From assembly GCF_000411975.1 (NCBI RefSeq), contig NZ_ASXG01000026.1:1-64000 (forward strand): 64,000 nucleotides of DNA, written 5' to 3'. The notes under the pieces are model-generated. The model made no database searches. It was not told the origin of the DNA and was given only the letters and a program-made list of their open reading frames with translations. Of this stretch, positions 8,008 through 17,073 are shown in pieces (the stretch's first letter is position 1; every line of letters starts with the position of its first letter). Both the position numbers and the translations under genes were made by a program. This DNA is from Amycolatopsis orientalis DSM 43388. Lineage in GTDB: Bacteria; Actinomycetota; Actinomycetes; Mycobacteriales; Pseudonocardiaceae.

Positions 8008-9431
8008 CCATCCCGCTGCCCGCCGGATTCCGCCTCGCCCTGGACCCGAGCGTCAAACAACTCTCCGACGGCCTCCTCTTCGGCGGCTCCCCGGCTCGCG
8101 TGCTGCGCCTGACGAAAGCCGGGCAGACGGCGTGGGAACGCTTGGCGGACGACCCCGTGACCACCTCGGCGGAAGGCGTCCTCGCCCGGCTGCTCACCGA
8201 CGCCGGATTCGCCCACCCGTTGCCCCCGGCCCAACCCGCGGACGCGACCGTGGTGATCCCGGTCCGCGACCGCGCCGAACTGCTCGGCCGCTGCCTCGCC
8301 GGACTCGACGGCCGCTACCCCGCGCTGGTGGTCGACGACGGATCCGCCGACCCCGCCGCGATCGCCGCGGCAGCCTCCGCACACGGCGCGAAACTCATCC
8401 GCCGCGACGTCAACGGCGGCCCCGGCGCGGCCCGGAACACCGCGCTGGAGCACGTTTCCACCGACCTGATCGCCTTCCTGGACAGCGATTGCGTCCCGTC
8501 GCCGGACTGGATCGACCGGCTGGCCGGGCACTTCGCCGACCCGCTCGTCGCCGCCGTCGCGCCGCGCGTCCGGCCGCTCTCCTCCGACACCTGGGCCGGC
8601 CGCTACACCCGCGCCGCCAGCAGCCTCGACCTGGGCACTTCCGCCGCCCGCGTCGCGCCCGGCACCCGACTGTCCTATGTGCCCACTGCCGCGCTGCTGG
8701 TCCGCCGGAGCGCACTGGAATCCGTCGAGCGCGACGGCGCGGTCTTCGACCCGGCAATGCGCGTCGGCGAGGACGTCGACCTCGGCTGGCGGCTCCACGA
8801 CGCGGGCTTCCGGATCCGCTACGACCCGTCCGCCCACGTCGACCACCACGAACCGGCGACGTGGCGAGCGTTGCTCCGCCGCCGCGCCAGCTACGGCACT
8901 TCCGCCGCGCCGCTGGCCCTCCGGCGTCCGGCCGCGATGGCCCCGCTCGTCCTGCATCCGTGGCCGGCTCTGACCGTCGCCGCACTGCTGGCTCGCCGAC
9001 CGCTCCCCGCCGCCGCCGCGTTCGCGGCCGCGGTGTTCAGCATGACGCGGGTGCTGCGCCGAAGCGACGTGCCGACAACCGGCGTCACCCAAGCGATGGC
9101 CACCGCCGCAGGACAAACGTGGCTCGGATTCGGCCGCTACAGCACGCAATTCGCCACGCCCTTGCTCGCCGCGCTCCTGGTGCCCGGCGGGCGAAAACGC
9201 TGGGGACGACGGGTCGCGCTCGCGTCGCTGCTCGCCGGACCGCCGCTCACCGCATGGCTGCGGCAACGCCCCGATCTCGATCCCCTCCGCTACACCGCCG
9301 GTGCGGTCGCCGACGATCTCGCGTACGGCGCCGGGGTGTGGGCGGGCTGCCTCAACCACCGCACCGCGGCCCCGCTGCGGCCGCGCGTCTCCTGGCGCCC
9401 TCTGCGCGTCGACCCGAAGGGAAAACGATGA
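8004..9431 (+). CDS. mftF: Mycofactocin glycosyltransferase MftF
   Basis: A protein of 475 residues. An N-terminal recognition segment is followed by a GT2-type glycosyltransferase fold: VVIPVRDR near residue 80, DDGS near 110 and the metal site FLDSDCVPSPDW near 155. A C-terminal hydrophobic region spans about residues 310-400. In mycobacteria MftF adds the oligoglucose chain to the mycofactocin core. GTG 8004 overlaps the SDR stop (GTGA), and the stop overlaps mftD (ATGA). Confidence 0.93.
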   Translation: MTIPLPAGFRLALDPSVKQLSDGLLFGGSPARVLRLTKAGQTAWERLADDPVTTSAEGVLARLLTDAGFAHPLPPAQPADATVVIPVRDRAELLGRCLAGLDGRYPALVVDDGSADPAAIAAAASAHGAKLIRRDVNGGPGAARNTALEHVSTDLIAFLDSDCVPSPDWIDRLAGHFADPLVAAVAPRVRPLSSDTWAGRYTRAASSLDLGTSAARVAPGTRLSYVPTAALLVRRSALESVERDGAVFDPAMRVGEDVDLGWRLHDAGFRIRYDPSAHVDHHEPATWRALLRRRASYGTSAAPLALRRPAAMAPLVLHPWPALTVAALLARRPLPAAAAFAAAVFSMTRVLRRSDVPTTGVTQAMATAAGQTWLGFGRYSTQFATPLLAALLVPGGRKRWGRRVALASLLAGPPLTAWLRQRPDLDPLRYTAGAVADDLAYGAGVWAGCLNHRTAAPLRPRVSWRPLRVDPKGKR

Positions 9432-10600
9432 GCACCACCTGGTTCGAATCCGTCGCCGAAGCACAGCGCCGGGCGAAGAAACGCCTGCCCGCCTCCGTCT
9501 ACTCGGCGCTGATCGCCGGTTCGGAAAAAGGGCTGACGCTGCAGGACAATCTGGCCGCGTACGACGAACTGCGGTTCGCCCCGCGCACCGCCGGACTGCC
9601 CGGCGAACGCGACCTGAGCACCAACGTCCTCGGCCGCGACGTCGCGCTGCCGGTGCTGATTTCGCCGACCGGCGTGCAGGCCGTGCACCCCGACGGCGAG
9701 GTCGCGGTCGCTCGCGCGGCCGCCGCGCGGGGGACGTCGATGGGGCTGTCGTCGTTCGCCAGCAAGCCGATCGAGGAAGTGGTGGCGGCCAACCCGAACA
9801 CGTACTTCCAGGTGTACTGGACCGGCAGCCGCGACGACATCCTGCGCCGCCTGGACCGTGCCCGGTCCGCGGGCGCGGTCGGGATCATCCTGACGCTCGA
9901 CTGGTCGTTCTCGCACAGCCGCGACTGGGGCAGCCCGCACATCCCGGACAAGCTGACCCTGCGCGAGCTGATCCGGTTCGCCCCCGAGGGCATGATGCAT
10001 CCGCGCTGGCTGCTCGCCTACGCCCGCACCAAGAAACTGCCCGACCTCAGCGTCCCGAACATGGCCGAACCGGGCACGCCGGTGCCGTCGTTCTTCGGCG
10101 CGTACGGCCAGTGGATGCAGACCGCGCCGCCGAGCTGGGAAGACGTGAGCTGGCTGCGGAAACAGTGGGACGGGCCGTTCCTGCTGAAGGGCGTGTACCG
10201 CGTCGACGAGGCCCGCCGCGCGGTCGACGCCGGGGTCAGCGCGATCTCGGTGTCGAATCACGGCGGCAACAACCTCGACGGCACCCCCGCCACGATCCGC
10301 GCGCTGCCCGCGGTCGCGGAGGCGGTCGGGAGCGAGGTGGAAGTGTTGCTGGACGGCGGAATCCGGCGGGGCAGCGATGTCGTGAAGGCGCTCGCACTCG
10401 GCGCCCGCGCGGTGCTGATCGGGCGGGCGTACCTGTGGGGCCTCGCCGCGGGCGGGCAGTCCGGAGTGGAGAACGTGCTGGACGTGCTGCGTAACGGCAT
10501 CGATTCGACGTTGCTCGCGCTGGGCCACCGCAGCGTGCACGACCTGAGCCGCGACGACCTGATCATCCCGGAGGGATTCGAGCGGCGGATCGGCGCTTGA
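9428..10600 (+). CDS. mftD: Mycofactocin FMN oxidase MftD (LldD-like)
   Basis: A protein of 390 residues of the FMN-dependent alpha-hydroxy-acid dehydrogenase family. The active-site histidine is in SNHGGNNLDG near residue 277, and the FMN phosphate site is in DGGIRRGSDVVKALALGA near 310. In mft clusters this enzyme oxidatively deaminates the dipeptide product to premycofactocin. Such genes are often labelled lactate dehydrogenase, but the context decides against that. It is last in the operon, followed by a long hairpin. Confidence 0.94.
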   Translation: MSTTWFESVAEAQRRAKKRLPASVYSALIAGSEKGLTLQDNLAAYDELRFAPRTAGLPGERDLSTNVLGRDVALPVLISPTGVQAVHPDGEVAVARAAAARGTSMGLSSFASKPIEEVVAANPNTYFQVYWTGSRDDILRRLDRARSAGAVGIILTLDWSFSHSRDWGSPHIPDKLTLRELIRFAPEGMMHPRWLLAYARTKKLPDLSVPNMAEPGTPVPSFFGAYGQWMQTAPPSWEDVSWLRKQWDGPFLLKGVYRVDEARRAVDAGVSAISVSNHGGNNLDGTPATIRALPAVAEAVGSEVEVLLDGGIRRGSDVVKALALGARAVLIGRAYLWGLAAGGQSGVENVLDVLRNGIDSTLLALGHRSVHDLSRDDLIIPEGFERRIGA

Positions 10601-10606
10601 TCAGCT

Positions 10607-10660
10607 GTCCGTGAGGAGAACCCTGAGGGAATCTGCTTCCCTGGGGTTCCCCTCACGGAC
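10607..10660. terminator. Long hairpin, bidirectional terminator
   Basis: Arms of about 23-24 bases (10607-10630 and 10638-10660) pair almost perfectly around a 7-base loop; each arm contains GTCCGTGAGG. It lies between convergent mftD and the aldehyde dehydrogenase gene, so it can stop transcription both ways. No T-run follows. Confidence 0.8.
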
Positions 10661-10665
10661 CTTGG

Positions 10666-12120
10666 TCACAGCGGCCACTGCACGTGCTTCACCTCGAAGA
10701 ACTCCCGGAAACCCTCTTCCCCGCCTTCCCGGCCGATCCCGCTGTACCCCGGGCCGCCCCACGGCGCGTCGGTCCGGCGGCCGCCGCCTCCGTTGATCGT
10801 GACCGTTCCGGACCGGATCCGCCGCGCCACCGCCAGCGCGTCCGGAGTGGGGCCCCAGACGTTGGCGTTGAGCGCGTACCTGGTGTCGTTCGCGACCCGG
10901 ATCGCCTCGTCGACTTCGCGGTACGGCAGCACGATCCCCACCGGCGCGAACAGTTCCTCCTGCGCGATCTCGGCGGTGTTCGGCGCACCGGTGATCAGCG
11001 TCGGGGCGAAGAAGAACCCTTCGTCGAGACCGGCCGGGCGCCCGCCGCCGGTCACCACCGTCGCGCCCTCGGCCACCGCTCGCTCGACGTAGCCGGAAAC
11101 GTTCCGGTGGTGTTCGCCGGTGATCAGCGGGCCCACCGCGGTCTTCGGCGAAAACGGATCGCCGACCACGAGGCTGCCGAGGAATTCGGCCGAGCGCTCG
11201 ACGAACTCGTCGAAATCCTTCTCCGGCACCAAAGTCCGCGTCGTCGCACCGCACGCCTGTCCCGCGTTCCGGCAGAACCGCAGCGACGAGGGAGCGACGA
11301 CCGAGGCGACGTCGGCGCCCGGAAGCAGGATGTTGGGCGACTTGCCGCCGAGTTCGAGCACGACCTTCTTCAGCCCCGGCGCGGCCAGCGCCATGACCTT
11401 GCCGCCGACCGCCGGCGATCCGGTGAAGCTCACCAGGTCGACCTCGCCGGCCCGCACGACCTGCTCGGTCACCGCGGGCGGACCGAACACGAGATTGACC
11501 GCACCGGGCGGGAATCCGGCCTCCTCGACCAGTTCCACCAGCGCCGAGTTGCACAGGATCGCCTTGGGCGAGGGCACCAGCACCGTCGTGCAGCCCGCCG
11601 CGAGCGCCGGGCCGAGCTTCCACGCGCACAGCATCAGCGGGCCGTTGTACGCGGTGATCGCCGCGACGACCCCGGCGGGCTCGCGCAGCAAGGTGCTCGC
11701 GGAGGTCAGCGGATCGTGGTGCAGCGGCAAGGGTTCTTCCCAGCCGTCGCGCGGGCCGCGCCGGGCGGCCTCGGCGAACCAGCGGAAGTACGCGATCGGC
11801 CCGTCGACGTGCAGTTCGGCGTTGCCGACCGGCGAGCCGATCTCGTGCGCGGCCAGCTCGAGCAGCCGGTCCCGGTCGCGTTCCATCAGGTCCGCGAGCC
11901 GGTACAGCAAGCCGCTGCGTTCGCGCGGCCCCAGCCTGCTCCACTCGCCGTCGTCGAACGCGTGGCGCGCCGCGGCGACGGCGGCCGCGACCTGGTCCGG
12001 GCCGGCGGACGGCGTGACTGCCAGTTCGCGGCCGGTCGACGGGCTCACCGAGCGGATCTCGGGCCCCTCGCCGGTCAGCCATTTCCCGCCGACGTGCAGG
12101 GCGGCGTGCAGGTTCGTCAT
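10666..12120 (-). CDS. NAD(P)-type aldehyde dehydrogenase
   Basis: An aldehyde dehydrogenase of 484 residues. The general base Glu is in VLELGGKSPN near residue 254 and the catalytic Cys in NAGQACGATTRT near residue 288; both are intact. The nucleotide-fold stretch SFTGSPAVGGKV is near 232. It lies 40 bp downstream of the NDMA-type alcohol dehydrogenase on the same strand and converges on the mft operon. It would oxidise the aldehyde made by the alcohol dehydrogenase, so alcohol is turned into acid in two steps. Substrate range cannot be read from the sequence. Confidence 0.92.
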   Translation of the reverse strand: MTNLHAALHVGGKWLTGEGPEIRSVSPSTGRELAVTPSAGPDQVAAAVAAARHAFDDGEWSRLGPRERSGLLYRLADLMERDRDRLLELAAHEIGSPVGNAELHVDGPIAYFRWFAEAARRGPRDGWEEPLPLHHDPLTSASTLLREPAGVVAAITAYNGPLMLCAWKLGPALAAGCTTVLVPSPKAILCNSALVELVEEAGFPPGAVNLVFGPPAVTEQVVRAGEVDLVSFTGSPAVGGKVMALAAPGLKKVVLELGGKSPNILLPGADVASVVAPSSLRFCRNAGQACGATTRTLVPEKDFDEFVERSAEFLGSLVVGDPFSPKTAVGPLITGEHHRNVSGYVERAVAEGATVVTGGGRPAGLDEGFFFAPTLITGAPNTAEIAQEELFAPVGIVLPYREVDEAIRVANDTRYALNANVWGPTPDALAVARRIRSGTVTINGGGGRRTDAPWGGPGYSGIGREGGEEGFREFFEVKHVQWPL

Positions 12121-12160
12121 GAAGTCCTCCGGATGCCGGATCGGCCGGGTTCCGCGCGGC

Positions 12161-13279
12161 TCACCGGTACCGCACGATGCCGCGGATGTTCTTGCCCTCG
12201 TGCAGGTCGTCGTAGCCCTGGGCGATGTCCTCGAGCGAGTAGCTGCGCGTGATCATCTCGTCGAGCTTGAGCCGGCCGTCGCGGTAGAGCTGAAGCAGGT
12301 TCAGCACGTCCCAGTTCCCGTTCGTGGCCCCGAAACACGTGCCCTGCACGCGTTTCTGGGAAAGCGTCAGCTCGAACAGGTCGAGCGGCACTTCGCTCAC
12401 CTCGTGCTTGCCGACCGCGGTCGTCACGACGGTGCCCGCTTTGCGCACCGAGGACAGCGCCTGCCGCAGGTACTCCGGCCGCATCACGCCGACCGTCACG
12501 ATCGTCGCGTCCGCGCCCTGGCCGTTGGTGAACTGCTTCGCCAATTCCGTGGCTTCCTCGATCGACGCGACCGCGTGCGTCGCGCCGAACACCGCGGCCT
12601 GCTCCCGTTTGAACGGCACCGGATCGACCGCGATCACCTGCGAGGCCCCCGCGTGCACCGCGCCCTGCAGGGCGCTCACGCCGATCCCGCCGATGCCCAT
12701 CACGATCACCGTGTCGCCCGGCTGGACCCGCGCCGAGTGCACCGCGGAACCCCAGCCGGTGCTGACGCCGCAGCCGACCAGACATGCTTTGTCCAGCGGG
12801 ATGTCCTTGCCGATCTTCACCACCGAGGCGAGCGAAACCGTCGTGGTTTCGACAAAGGTCGAGATGCCGCACATCTGGCCGACCGGAGTGCCGTCGGGCG
12901 TGTGCAGCCGGTAGGTGCCGTCGGTGAACCGAGGTCCGGCGAGGATGCCCGCGGCGAGGTCGCAGAGGCTGGCGTGCCCGGTGGCGCACCAGCGGCAGTG
13001 CCCGCACGACGGGATCGCGGAGAAGATGACGTGGTCGCCCTCCTCGATGCCCTTGCTGTTCGGGCGGACCTTGGTCACCACGCCCGCGCCTTCGTGCCCG
13101 AGCGCGAACGGATAGCCGCCGACCGGGATGTCGCCGGTGACGTGGTGGTCGTCGGAATGGCACAGGCCGGACGCGACGAGCTGGACCTGCACCTCGTCCT
13201 CGTACGGGTCGTCGACCTCGAGATCGGTCACCTCGAGCCGGCCGGGCGCCTGCCGGATGACTGCTCCCCGAGTGCGCAT
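12161..13279 (-). CDS. NDMA-dependent, mycofactocin-associated alcohol dehydrogenase
   Basis: A zinc alcohol dehydrogenase of 372 residues. The catalytic zinc Cys is in GLCHSDDHH near residue 39 and GHEGAG lies near 62. Structural zinc cysteines cluster in SCGHCRWCATGHASLC near 91-106, and the nucleotide-binding GIGGIG is near 197. The overall sequence resembles the Rxyl_3153 / MDO-type NDMA-dependent enzymes, which hold NAD(H) tightly and are reoxidised by mycofactocin rather than free NAD. Lying beside a full mft cluster supports this. It shares a 76-bp divergent promoter with the MBL gene. Confidence 0.9.
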   Translation of the reverse strand: MRTRGAVIRQAPGRLEVTDLEVDDPYEDEVQVQLVASGLCHSDDHHVTGDIPVGGYPFALGHEGAGVVTKVRPNSKGIEEGDHVIFSAIPSCGHCRWCATGHASLCDLAAGILAGPRFTDGTYRLHTPDGTPVGQMCGISTFVETTTVSLASVVKIGKDIPLDKACLVGCGVSTGWGSAVHSARVQPGDTVIVMGIGGIGVSALQGAVHAGASQVIAVDPVPFKREQAAVFGATHAVASIEEATELAKQFTNGQGADATIVTVGVMRPEYLRQALSSVRKAGTVVTTAVGKHEVSEVPLDLFELTLSQKRVQGTCFGATNGNWDVLNLLQLYRDGRLKLDEMITRSYSLEDIAQGYDDLHEGKNIRGIVRYR

Positions 13280-13303
13280 CGCTCGAACTCCCTCGTTCGA
13301 TAG

Positions 13304-13315
13304 ATTAAACTTAAT
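13304..13315. promoter_or_regulatory. AT-rich inverted repeat in divergent promoter
   Basis: ATTAA-AC-TTAAT lies in an AT-rich island in the 76 bp between the alcohol dehydrogenase and MBL genes. Both the island and the symmetry stand out in this high-GC DNA, so it is a reasonable operator or minus-10 region. Confidence 0.45.
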
Positions 13316-13355
13316 ATATAAAGCAACACCCTAACGCAGAGAGCGAGGAAGCGGA

Positions 13356-14144
13356 ATGACCGGAATCCGCCGGGCGTGGGCGCTGGACGCGCCGACGATG
13401 ACCGCCGACGAGAGTTTCGTGCTCACCGGAGGCGGCACCGCCCCGGTCGTGATGCCGCTGCCCGCGTTCCTCGTCGAGCACGACCTCGGCCTGGTGCTCT
13501 TCGACGCCGGCCTCGCCCCCGAGGCGGCGGGCGACCCGGGCGCGGTCTACGGCCCGCTGGCCGAGGCGTTCCAGGCGGTGTTCCCCGAGGAGTTCCGGCT
13601 GGACCGGCAGATCGAGAACCTGGGCTTCCGCACCGAAGACGTCCGGCACGTCGTGCTGTCCCACGCCCACTTCGACCACACCGGCGGCCTGGCGCACTTC
13701 CCGCACGCGCAAGGTTTCGCCGGCGCCGGCGAACTGCGGTACGCCCAGCAGCCGGCGGCGCATCTGGCCGGGTTCTTCCGCAAGCAGGACCTCGAAGCCG
13801 CGGCGCGGATCAGCTGGAACGAACTGCCCGCGGGCTACGACCACGACCTGTTCGACGACGGCAGCGTGACCCTGCTTTCGCTGCCCGGCCACACTCCCGG
13901 GTCGCTCGGGCTGCAGCTGCGCCAGGACGGCCGGACCCTCGTGCTCAGCGGCGACGCCGCGCACGTGCAGCAGAACATCAGCCAGACCACCGGAATCCCG
14001 GTCGACGTGGATTCGGTGCGGGCGCTCGATTCGCTGCGCAAGCTGAAGCTGCTGGCCGCGCGGCCGGACGTGACGGTGTGGGTCAACCACGACCCGGACG
14101 ACTGGCGGACGCACCGCGCCGGCGGGAAGCAGATCCTCGGCTAG
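13356..14144 (+). CDS. MBL-fold hydrolase, N-acyl homoserine lactonase-like
   Basis: A metallo-beta-lactamase-fold hydrolase of 262 residues. The zinc motif HAHFDHTGG lies near residue 106, with further ligands in LPGHTPGS near 184 and SGDAAH near 204. The sequence resembles the AHL-lactonase branch, but many members act on other lactones or esters. ATG 13356 follows GAGCGAGGAAGCGG. It is divergent from the alcohol dehydrogenase and shares its promoter island, so it may act on the same compounds. Its stop shares the CTAG at 14141-14144 with the convergent hydrolase. Confidence 0.83.
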   Translation: MTGIRRAWALDAPTMTADESFVLTGGGTAPVVMPLPAFLVEHDLGLVLFDAGLAPEAAGDPGAVYGPLAEAFQAVFPEEFRLDRQIENLGFRTEDVRHVVLSHAHFDHTGGLAHFPHAQGFAGAGELRYAQQPAAHLAGFFRKQDLEAAARISWNELPAGYDHDLFDDGSVTLLSLPGHTPGSLGLQLRQDGRTLVLSGDAAHVQQNISQTTGIPVDVDSVRALDSLRKLKLLAARPDVTVWVNHDPDDWRTHRAGGKQILG

Positions 14145-14893
14145 CGCCTTCCGGCGAGGAAAAACCGCACAGCCGCGGCAGTGAACTCCGGTGCCGCCGA
14201 AGCGTCGTAATGGTCACCAGGTACTTCGGCGAATCCCGCGTTCACCAGGTGCGCGAGCGGCTCGGCGTCGGCGTGCTCGTGGTCTTCGCTGCCGACCACG
14301 ACGAGCGCCGGAATCGTAAGCGCGGGGAGATCAGGCGTCGGCACGACCGAATGAAGGACGTGCAGCAACGCGCGCGGGTCGGCGCCGAGGCGGCGGATCC
14401 AGTGCGCGGTCCCGGCGTCGGACGACTCCACTGCCCGGCCTTCGGTCAACGCCGTGAGCACCCGGTGCAGCGGACCGCCTCCGCCGCCCCTCCGCATCGC
14501 GGCGAGCCCTTGCCCGCCAAGGAGGATCCGGGTCGGCCGCGCACCGCGCACGACCATGCGGAGCGCGACCCGCGCGCCGAGCGAGTACCCGCCCAGCGCG
14601 TACCCGGTCAGGCCGAGTTGCTCGACGAGCGCGAGCCCGTCGTCGACGAGCACATCCGGCGGGTAGCGGGCCGGGTCGTCCGGCTGCGGGCTCGCCCCAT
14701 GCCCGCGGAAATCCGGCAGCAGCACCCGGAATCCGCGTTCGGCGAGCTGTCCGGCCAGCCCGCCGCGCAGCCACGCCTCGCCGGACGAGGTGAACCCGTG
14801 CAGCAGCACGACCGGCGTGCCCTCGCCCAGTTCGCGGCAGGCCAGTTCCAGCCCGTCGCGAGCACGGAACCGATGGACGGGCAATGCGGTCAT
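14141..14893 (-). CDS. Alpha/beta hydrolase
   Basis: An alpha/beta hydrolase of 250 residues. HGFTSSGEAW (oxyanion region) lies near residue 32, DFRGHG near 61 and the nucleophile elbow GYSLGA near 103. An acid is in VVGSEDHEHAD and the final histidine in PGDHYDAS near 228. All triad positions are present. The substrate is unknown. The stop codon overlaps that of the MBL gene; the start at 14893 follows GAAGGACC. Confidence 0.82.
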   Translation of the reverse strand: MTALPVHRFRARDGLELACRELGEGTPVVLLHGFTSSGEAWLRGGLAGQLAERGFRVLLPDFRGHGASPQPDDPARYPPDVLVDDGLALVEQLGLTGYALGGYSLGARVALRMVVRGARPTRILLGGQGLAAMRRGGGGGPLHRVLTALTEGRAVESSDAGTAHWIRRLGADPRALLHVLHSVVPTPDLPALTIPALVVVGSEDHEHADAEPLAHLVNAGFAEVPGDHYDASAAPEFTAAAVRFFLAGRR

Positions 14894-14920
14894 GGGGTCC
14901 TTCCTGGCGGGCGGACCCCA

Positions 14921-15670
14921 CTATCGCACGCGCGGCAACGGATTCTGCTGGAACTGCCCTTGCCAGCTGGCCTGCGCGCCGGAGTCGCCGATCCGCACGA
15001 TGTCGTAAACCGCGGCCCCGGCGGCCAGCACCGAAAGGACGGTCAACGTCACGGTGACCGCCTTCGACGCGGGCGCGAGGAAGGTGCGACGACGGCTCGT
15101 TCCGGCGGCACCGGTATGGCCGGCTCCGCTCGTCTGGCCGGCACCGCCGTGAGCCGCACGGGTCGCGACACTTCCCGCCGCGTCAGCACGCGCTGGCGCG
15201 TCGGCCGCGGCAGCACCCGCCGCGGCCGAGTCAGCCGAACCGGCATCAGCGGAGACCCCGCGACCAGTCGCCACCGCGGCCACGTCCGCCGTTCCGGAAC
15301 TCGCCGCAGCCGAACCGGAACCGGCCGCGCCAGCACCACCGCCGGCACCAGCCTCCCGCTGCCGCCACCACAGCGCCAAAGCCAGCACCGCCACCGGGAT
15401 CGCCGCCCAGATCGCCGTGTCGCCGATCTCCGTGTGCGCGCGCACGAGCGGCGTCCGCGCAACGCGTCGTTCCAGCCACTCGCCCGCGTTTGTCGTAATG
15501 GGCACGAGGACAACCACCAGCACCGACAAAATCGCGTTCGCGCCGGCCAGCCTCCGCCGCACCGGAGCGAGGCACGCGGTCAGCACCAGCAGCAGCGCCG
15601 AAAGCGGCAGAAGCACGACGATCGCGTGCACGAGCAGGATATGAGCGGGCAACCCGTTGACCGTCGTCAT
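14921..15670 (-). CDS. DUF2231-type membrane protein with low-complexity loop
   Basis: A protein of 249 residues. It starts with GLPAHILLVHAIVVLLPLSA, the HPLxVHFP-like opening of DUF2231 proteins, and has TM segments near residues 7-30, 42-60, 85-100 and 208-228. Between the third and fourth TM an Ala/Gly/Ser-rich stretch of about 85 residues replaces a normally short loop. Function is unknown. Like the PepSY gene, this is a membrane protein with an expanded simple linker. Confidence 0.75.
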   Translation of the reverse strand: MTTVNGLPAHILLVHAIVVLLPLSALLLVLTACLAPVRRRLAGANAILSVLVVVLVPITTNAGEWLERRVARTPLVRAHTEIGDTAIWAAIPVAVLALALWWRQREAGAGGGAGAAGSGSAAASSGTADVAAVATGRGVSADAGSADSAAAGAAAADAPARADAAGSVATRAAHGGAGQTSGAGHTGAAGTSRRRTFLAPASKAVTVTLTVLSVLAAGAAVYDIVRIGDSGAQASWQGQFQQNPLPRVR

Positions 15671-15738
15671 GCAGCCTTTCCCATCCCGAACGGAAACCAG
15701 CCCTCACTCTGGCCGAGCCCCGTGAGCCCCCGGCAAGA

Positions 15739-17073
15739 TCAAGGTGAGAATCGGGTAAGAGCGACGGTGAACCCGACCACCGCGCCGCCCCCGTCCCGCG
15801 GCCGGGCGAATACCTCGCCGCCGTGAGAGAGCGCGACCTCCCGGACGATCGACAGCCCCAGCCCCGACCCGGGCAGCGCCCGCGCGCCGTCCGCCCGGTA
15901 AAACCGGTCGAACACCCGCCCGGCGTCCTCGGCCGCGATCCCCGGCCCCCGGTCCAGCACCTCGACCCGCCCCTCCCGCACGCACAGCTCCACCGGGCCG
16001 GAGCTGAACTTCACCGCGTTCTCCAGCAGGTTCGTCATTGCCCGCTCCAGCGCTTTCGGGCGACCGGACACCGTGGTGCCGTCGGCGTCCACGGCGACCT
16101 CGCGGCCGGACCGGCGGCGCACCCGCGCGGCCGCCCGCTCCGCCGGCTCGCTCAGCTCGACCCGCCCCACCGGCTCGTCGTCGTACTGCCCGGTGGCCAG
16201 GTCGACCAGCTCCGTGACCAGATGGGTCAGCTCCCGCGTCTCGCCGTCGACGTCCGCGAGCAGCCGGTCGCGTGCGTCCGGCGACAGCTCCCCGAACCGC
16301 CGCAGGACGCTCGCGTTGGTGCGCAGGCTGGTCAGCGGCGTGCGCAGTTCGTGCGCGGCGTCCTGGACCAGCCGCTCCTGGTCTTCGCGGGCGCGGGCGA
16401 GCCGGTCGAGCATCCCGGCGAACGAGGCGGACAGCCTGCCGACCTCGTCGCGGCCGCCGTCCGGGACGCCGAGCCCGGGCCGGCTGCCCGCGCTCACCTC
16501 CTCGGTCAGCCGGGTGAGCCGGACCAGCCGCCGGGTGATCTGGCGGGCGAGGAGCCAGCCGGCCAGCGCCGCCCCGGCCAGCACGGCGAGACTGACCCAG
16601 GTCATCCGCTCGGCGAGATCGGCGAGAACGTGCCGGGTTTCGTCCACGTCGATGCCGAGCTGCAGCGCCCCGCGGCCGGAGCCGAGCGCCACGGTGAGCA
16701 CGCGGTAGTCGTCCGGCCCGACGGTGGCGTCCGCGTACCGCGTGCCGGAGGTCAGCTGCCGGTCGGCCGCGGAGACCGGCAGCGCGACCGGACGGCCGCC
16801 GACGTGCCGGACGGTCCCGTCCGGCGCGATCGACTGCGCGACCATCGGCTGCGCCTCGTCGTGGTCGTCGTCCCCCGGGCCGCGGGTGAGCGGGCTCGGC
16901 GCGAGCAGCTGCACCGCGCCCGCCGACACCTGCGACGCCGTGCTCAGCAGCGACCGGTCGAGGTCCGCGCTGATCCGCTGGGAAGCCGTGTGGTACCCCA
17001 GCACGCCCACGAGGATCGCCGCGCCGCCGCCGACCGCGGCGAAGGCGATCGCCAGTTTCCCGCGCAGATTCAT
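15739..17073 (-). CDS. MprB-like sensor histidine kinase
   Basis: A sensor kinase of 444 residues. A TM lies near residues 8-30, followed by an extracytoplasmic domain of about 125 residues, a second TM near 158-178 and HAMP near 178-232. The H-box is DAAHELRTPLTSLR near 248; ATP-site motifs are NLLENAVKF, DRGPGIA and GSGLGLSIV. ATG 17073 overlaps the response-regulator stop by four bases. It resembles mycobacterial MprB (envelope stress). The signal is unknown. Confidence 0.88.
   Translation of the reverse strand: MNLRGKLAIAFAAVGGGAAILVGVLGYHTASQRISADLDRSLLSTASQVSAGAVQLLAPSPLTRGPGDDDHDEAQPMVAQSIAPDGTVRHVGGRPVALPVSAADRQLTSGTRYADATVGPDDYRVLTVALGSGRGALQLGIDVDETRHVLADLAERMTWVSLAVLAGAALAGWLLARQITRRLVRLTRLTEEVSAGSRPGLGVPDGGRDEVGRLSASFAGMLDRLARAREDQERLVQDAAHELRTPLTSLRTNASVLRRFGELSPDARDRLLADVDGETRELTHLVTELVDLATGQYDDEPVGRVELSEPAERAAARVRRRSGREVAVDADGTTVSGRPKALERAMTNLLENAVKFSSGPVELCVREGRVEVLDRGPGIAAEDAGRVFDRFYRADGARALPGSGLGLSIVREVALSHGGEVFARPRDGGGAVVGFTVALTRFSP

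Noticed and set aside
9428..10600. L-lactate dehydrogenase as the function of the FMN enzyme
   Set aside because: Its place as last gene of a complete mycofactocin operon identifies it as MftD.
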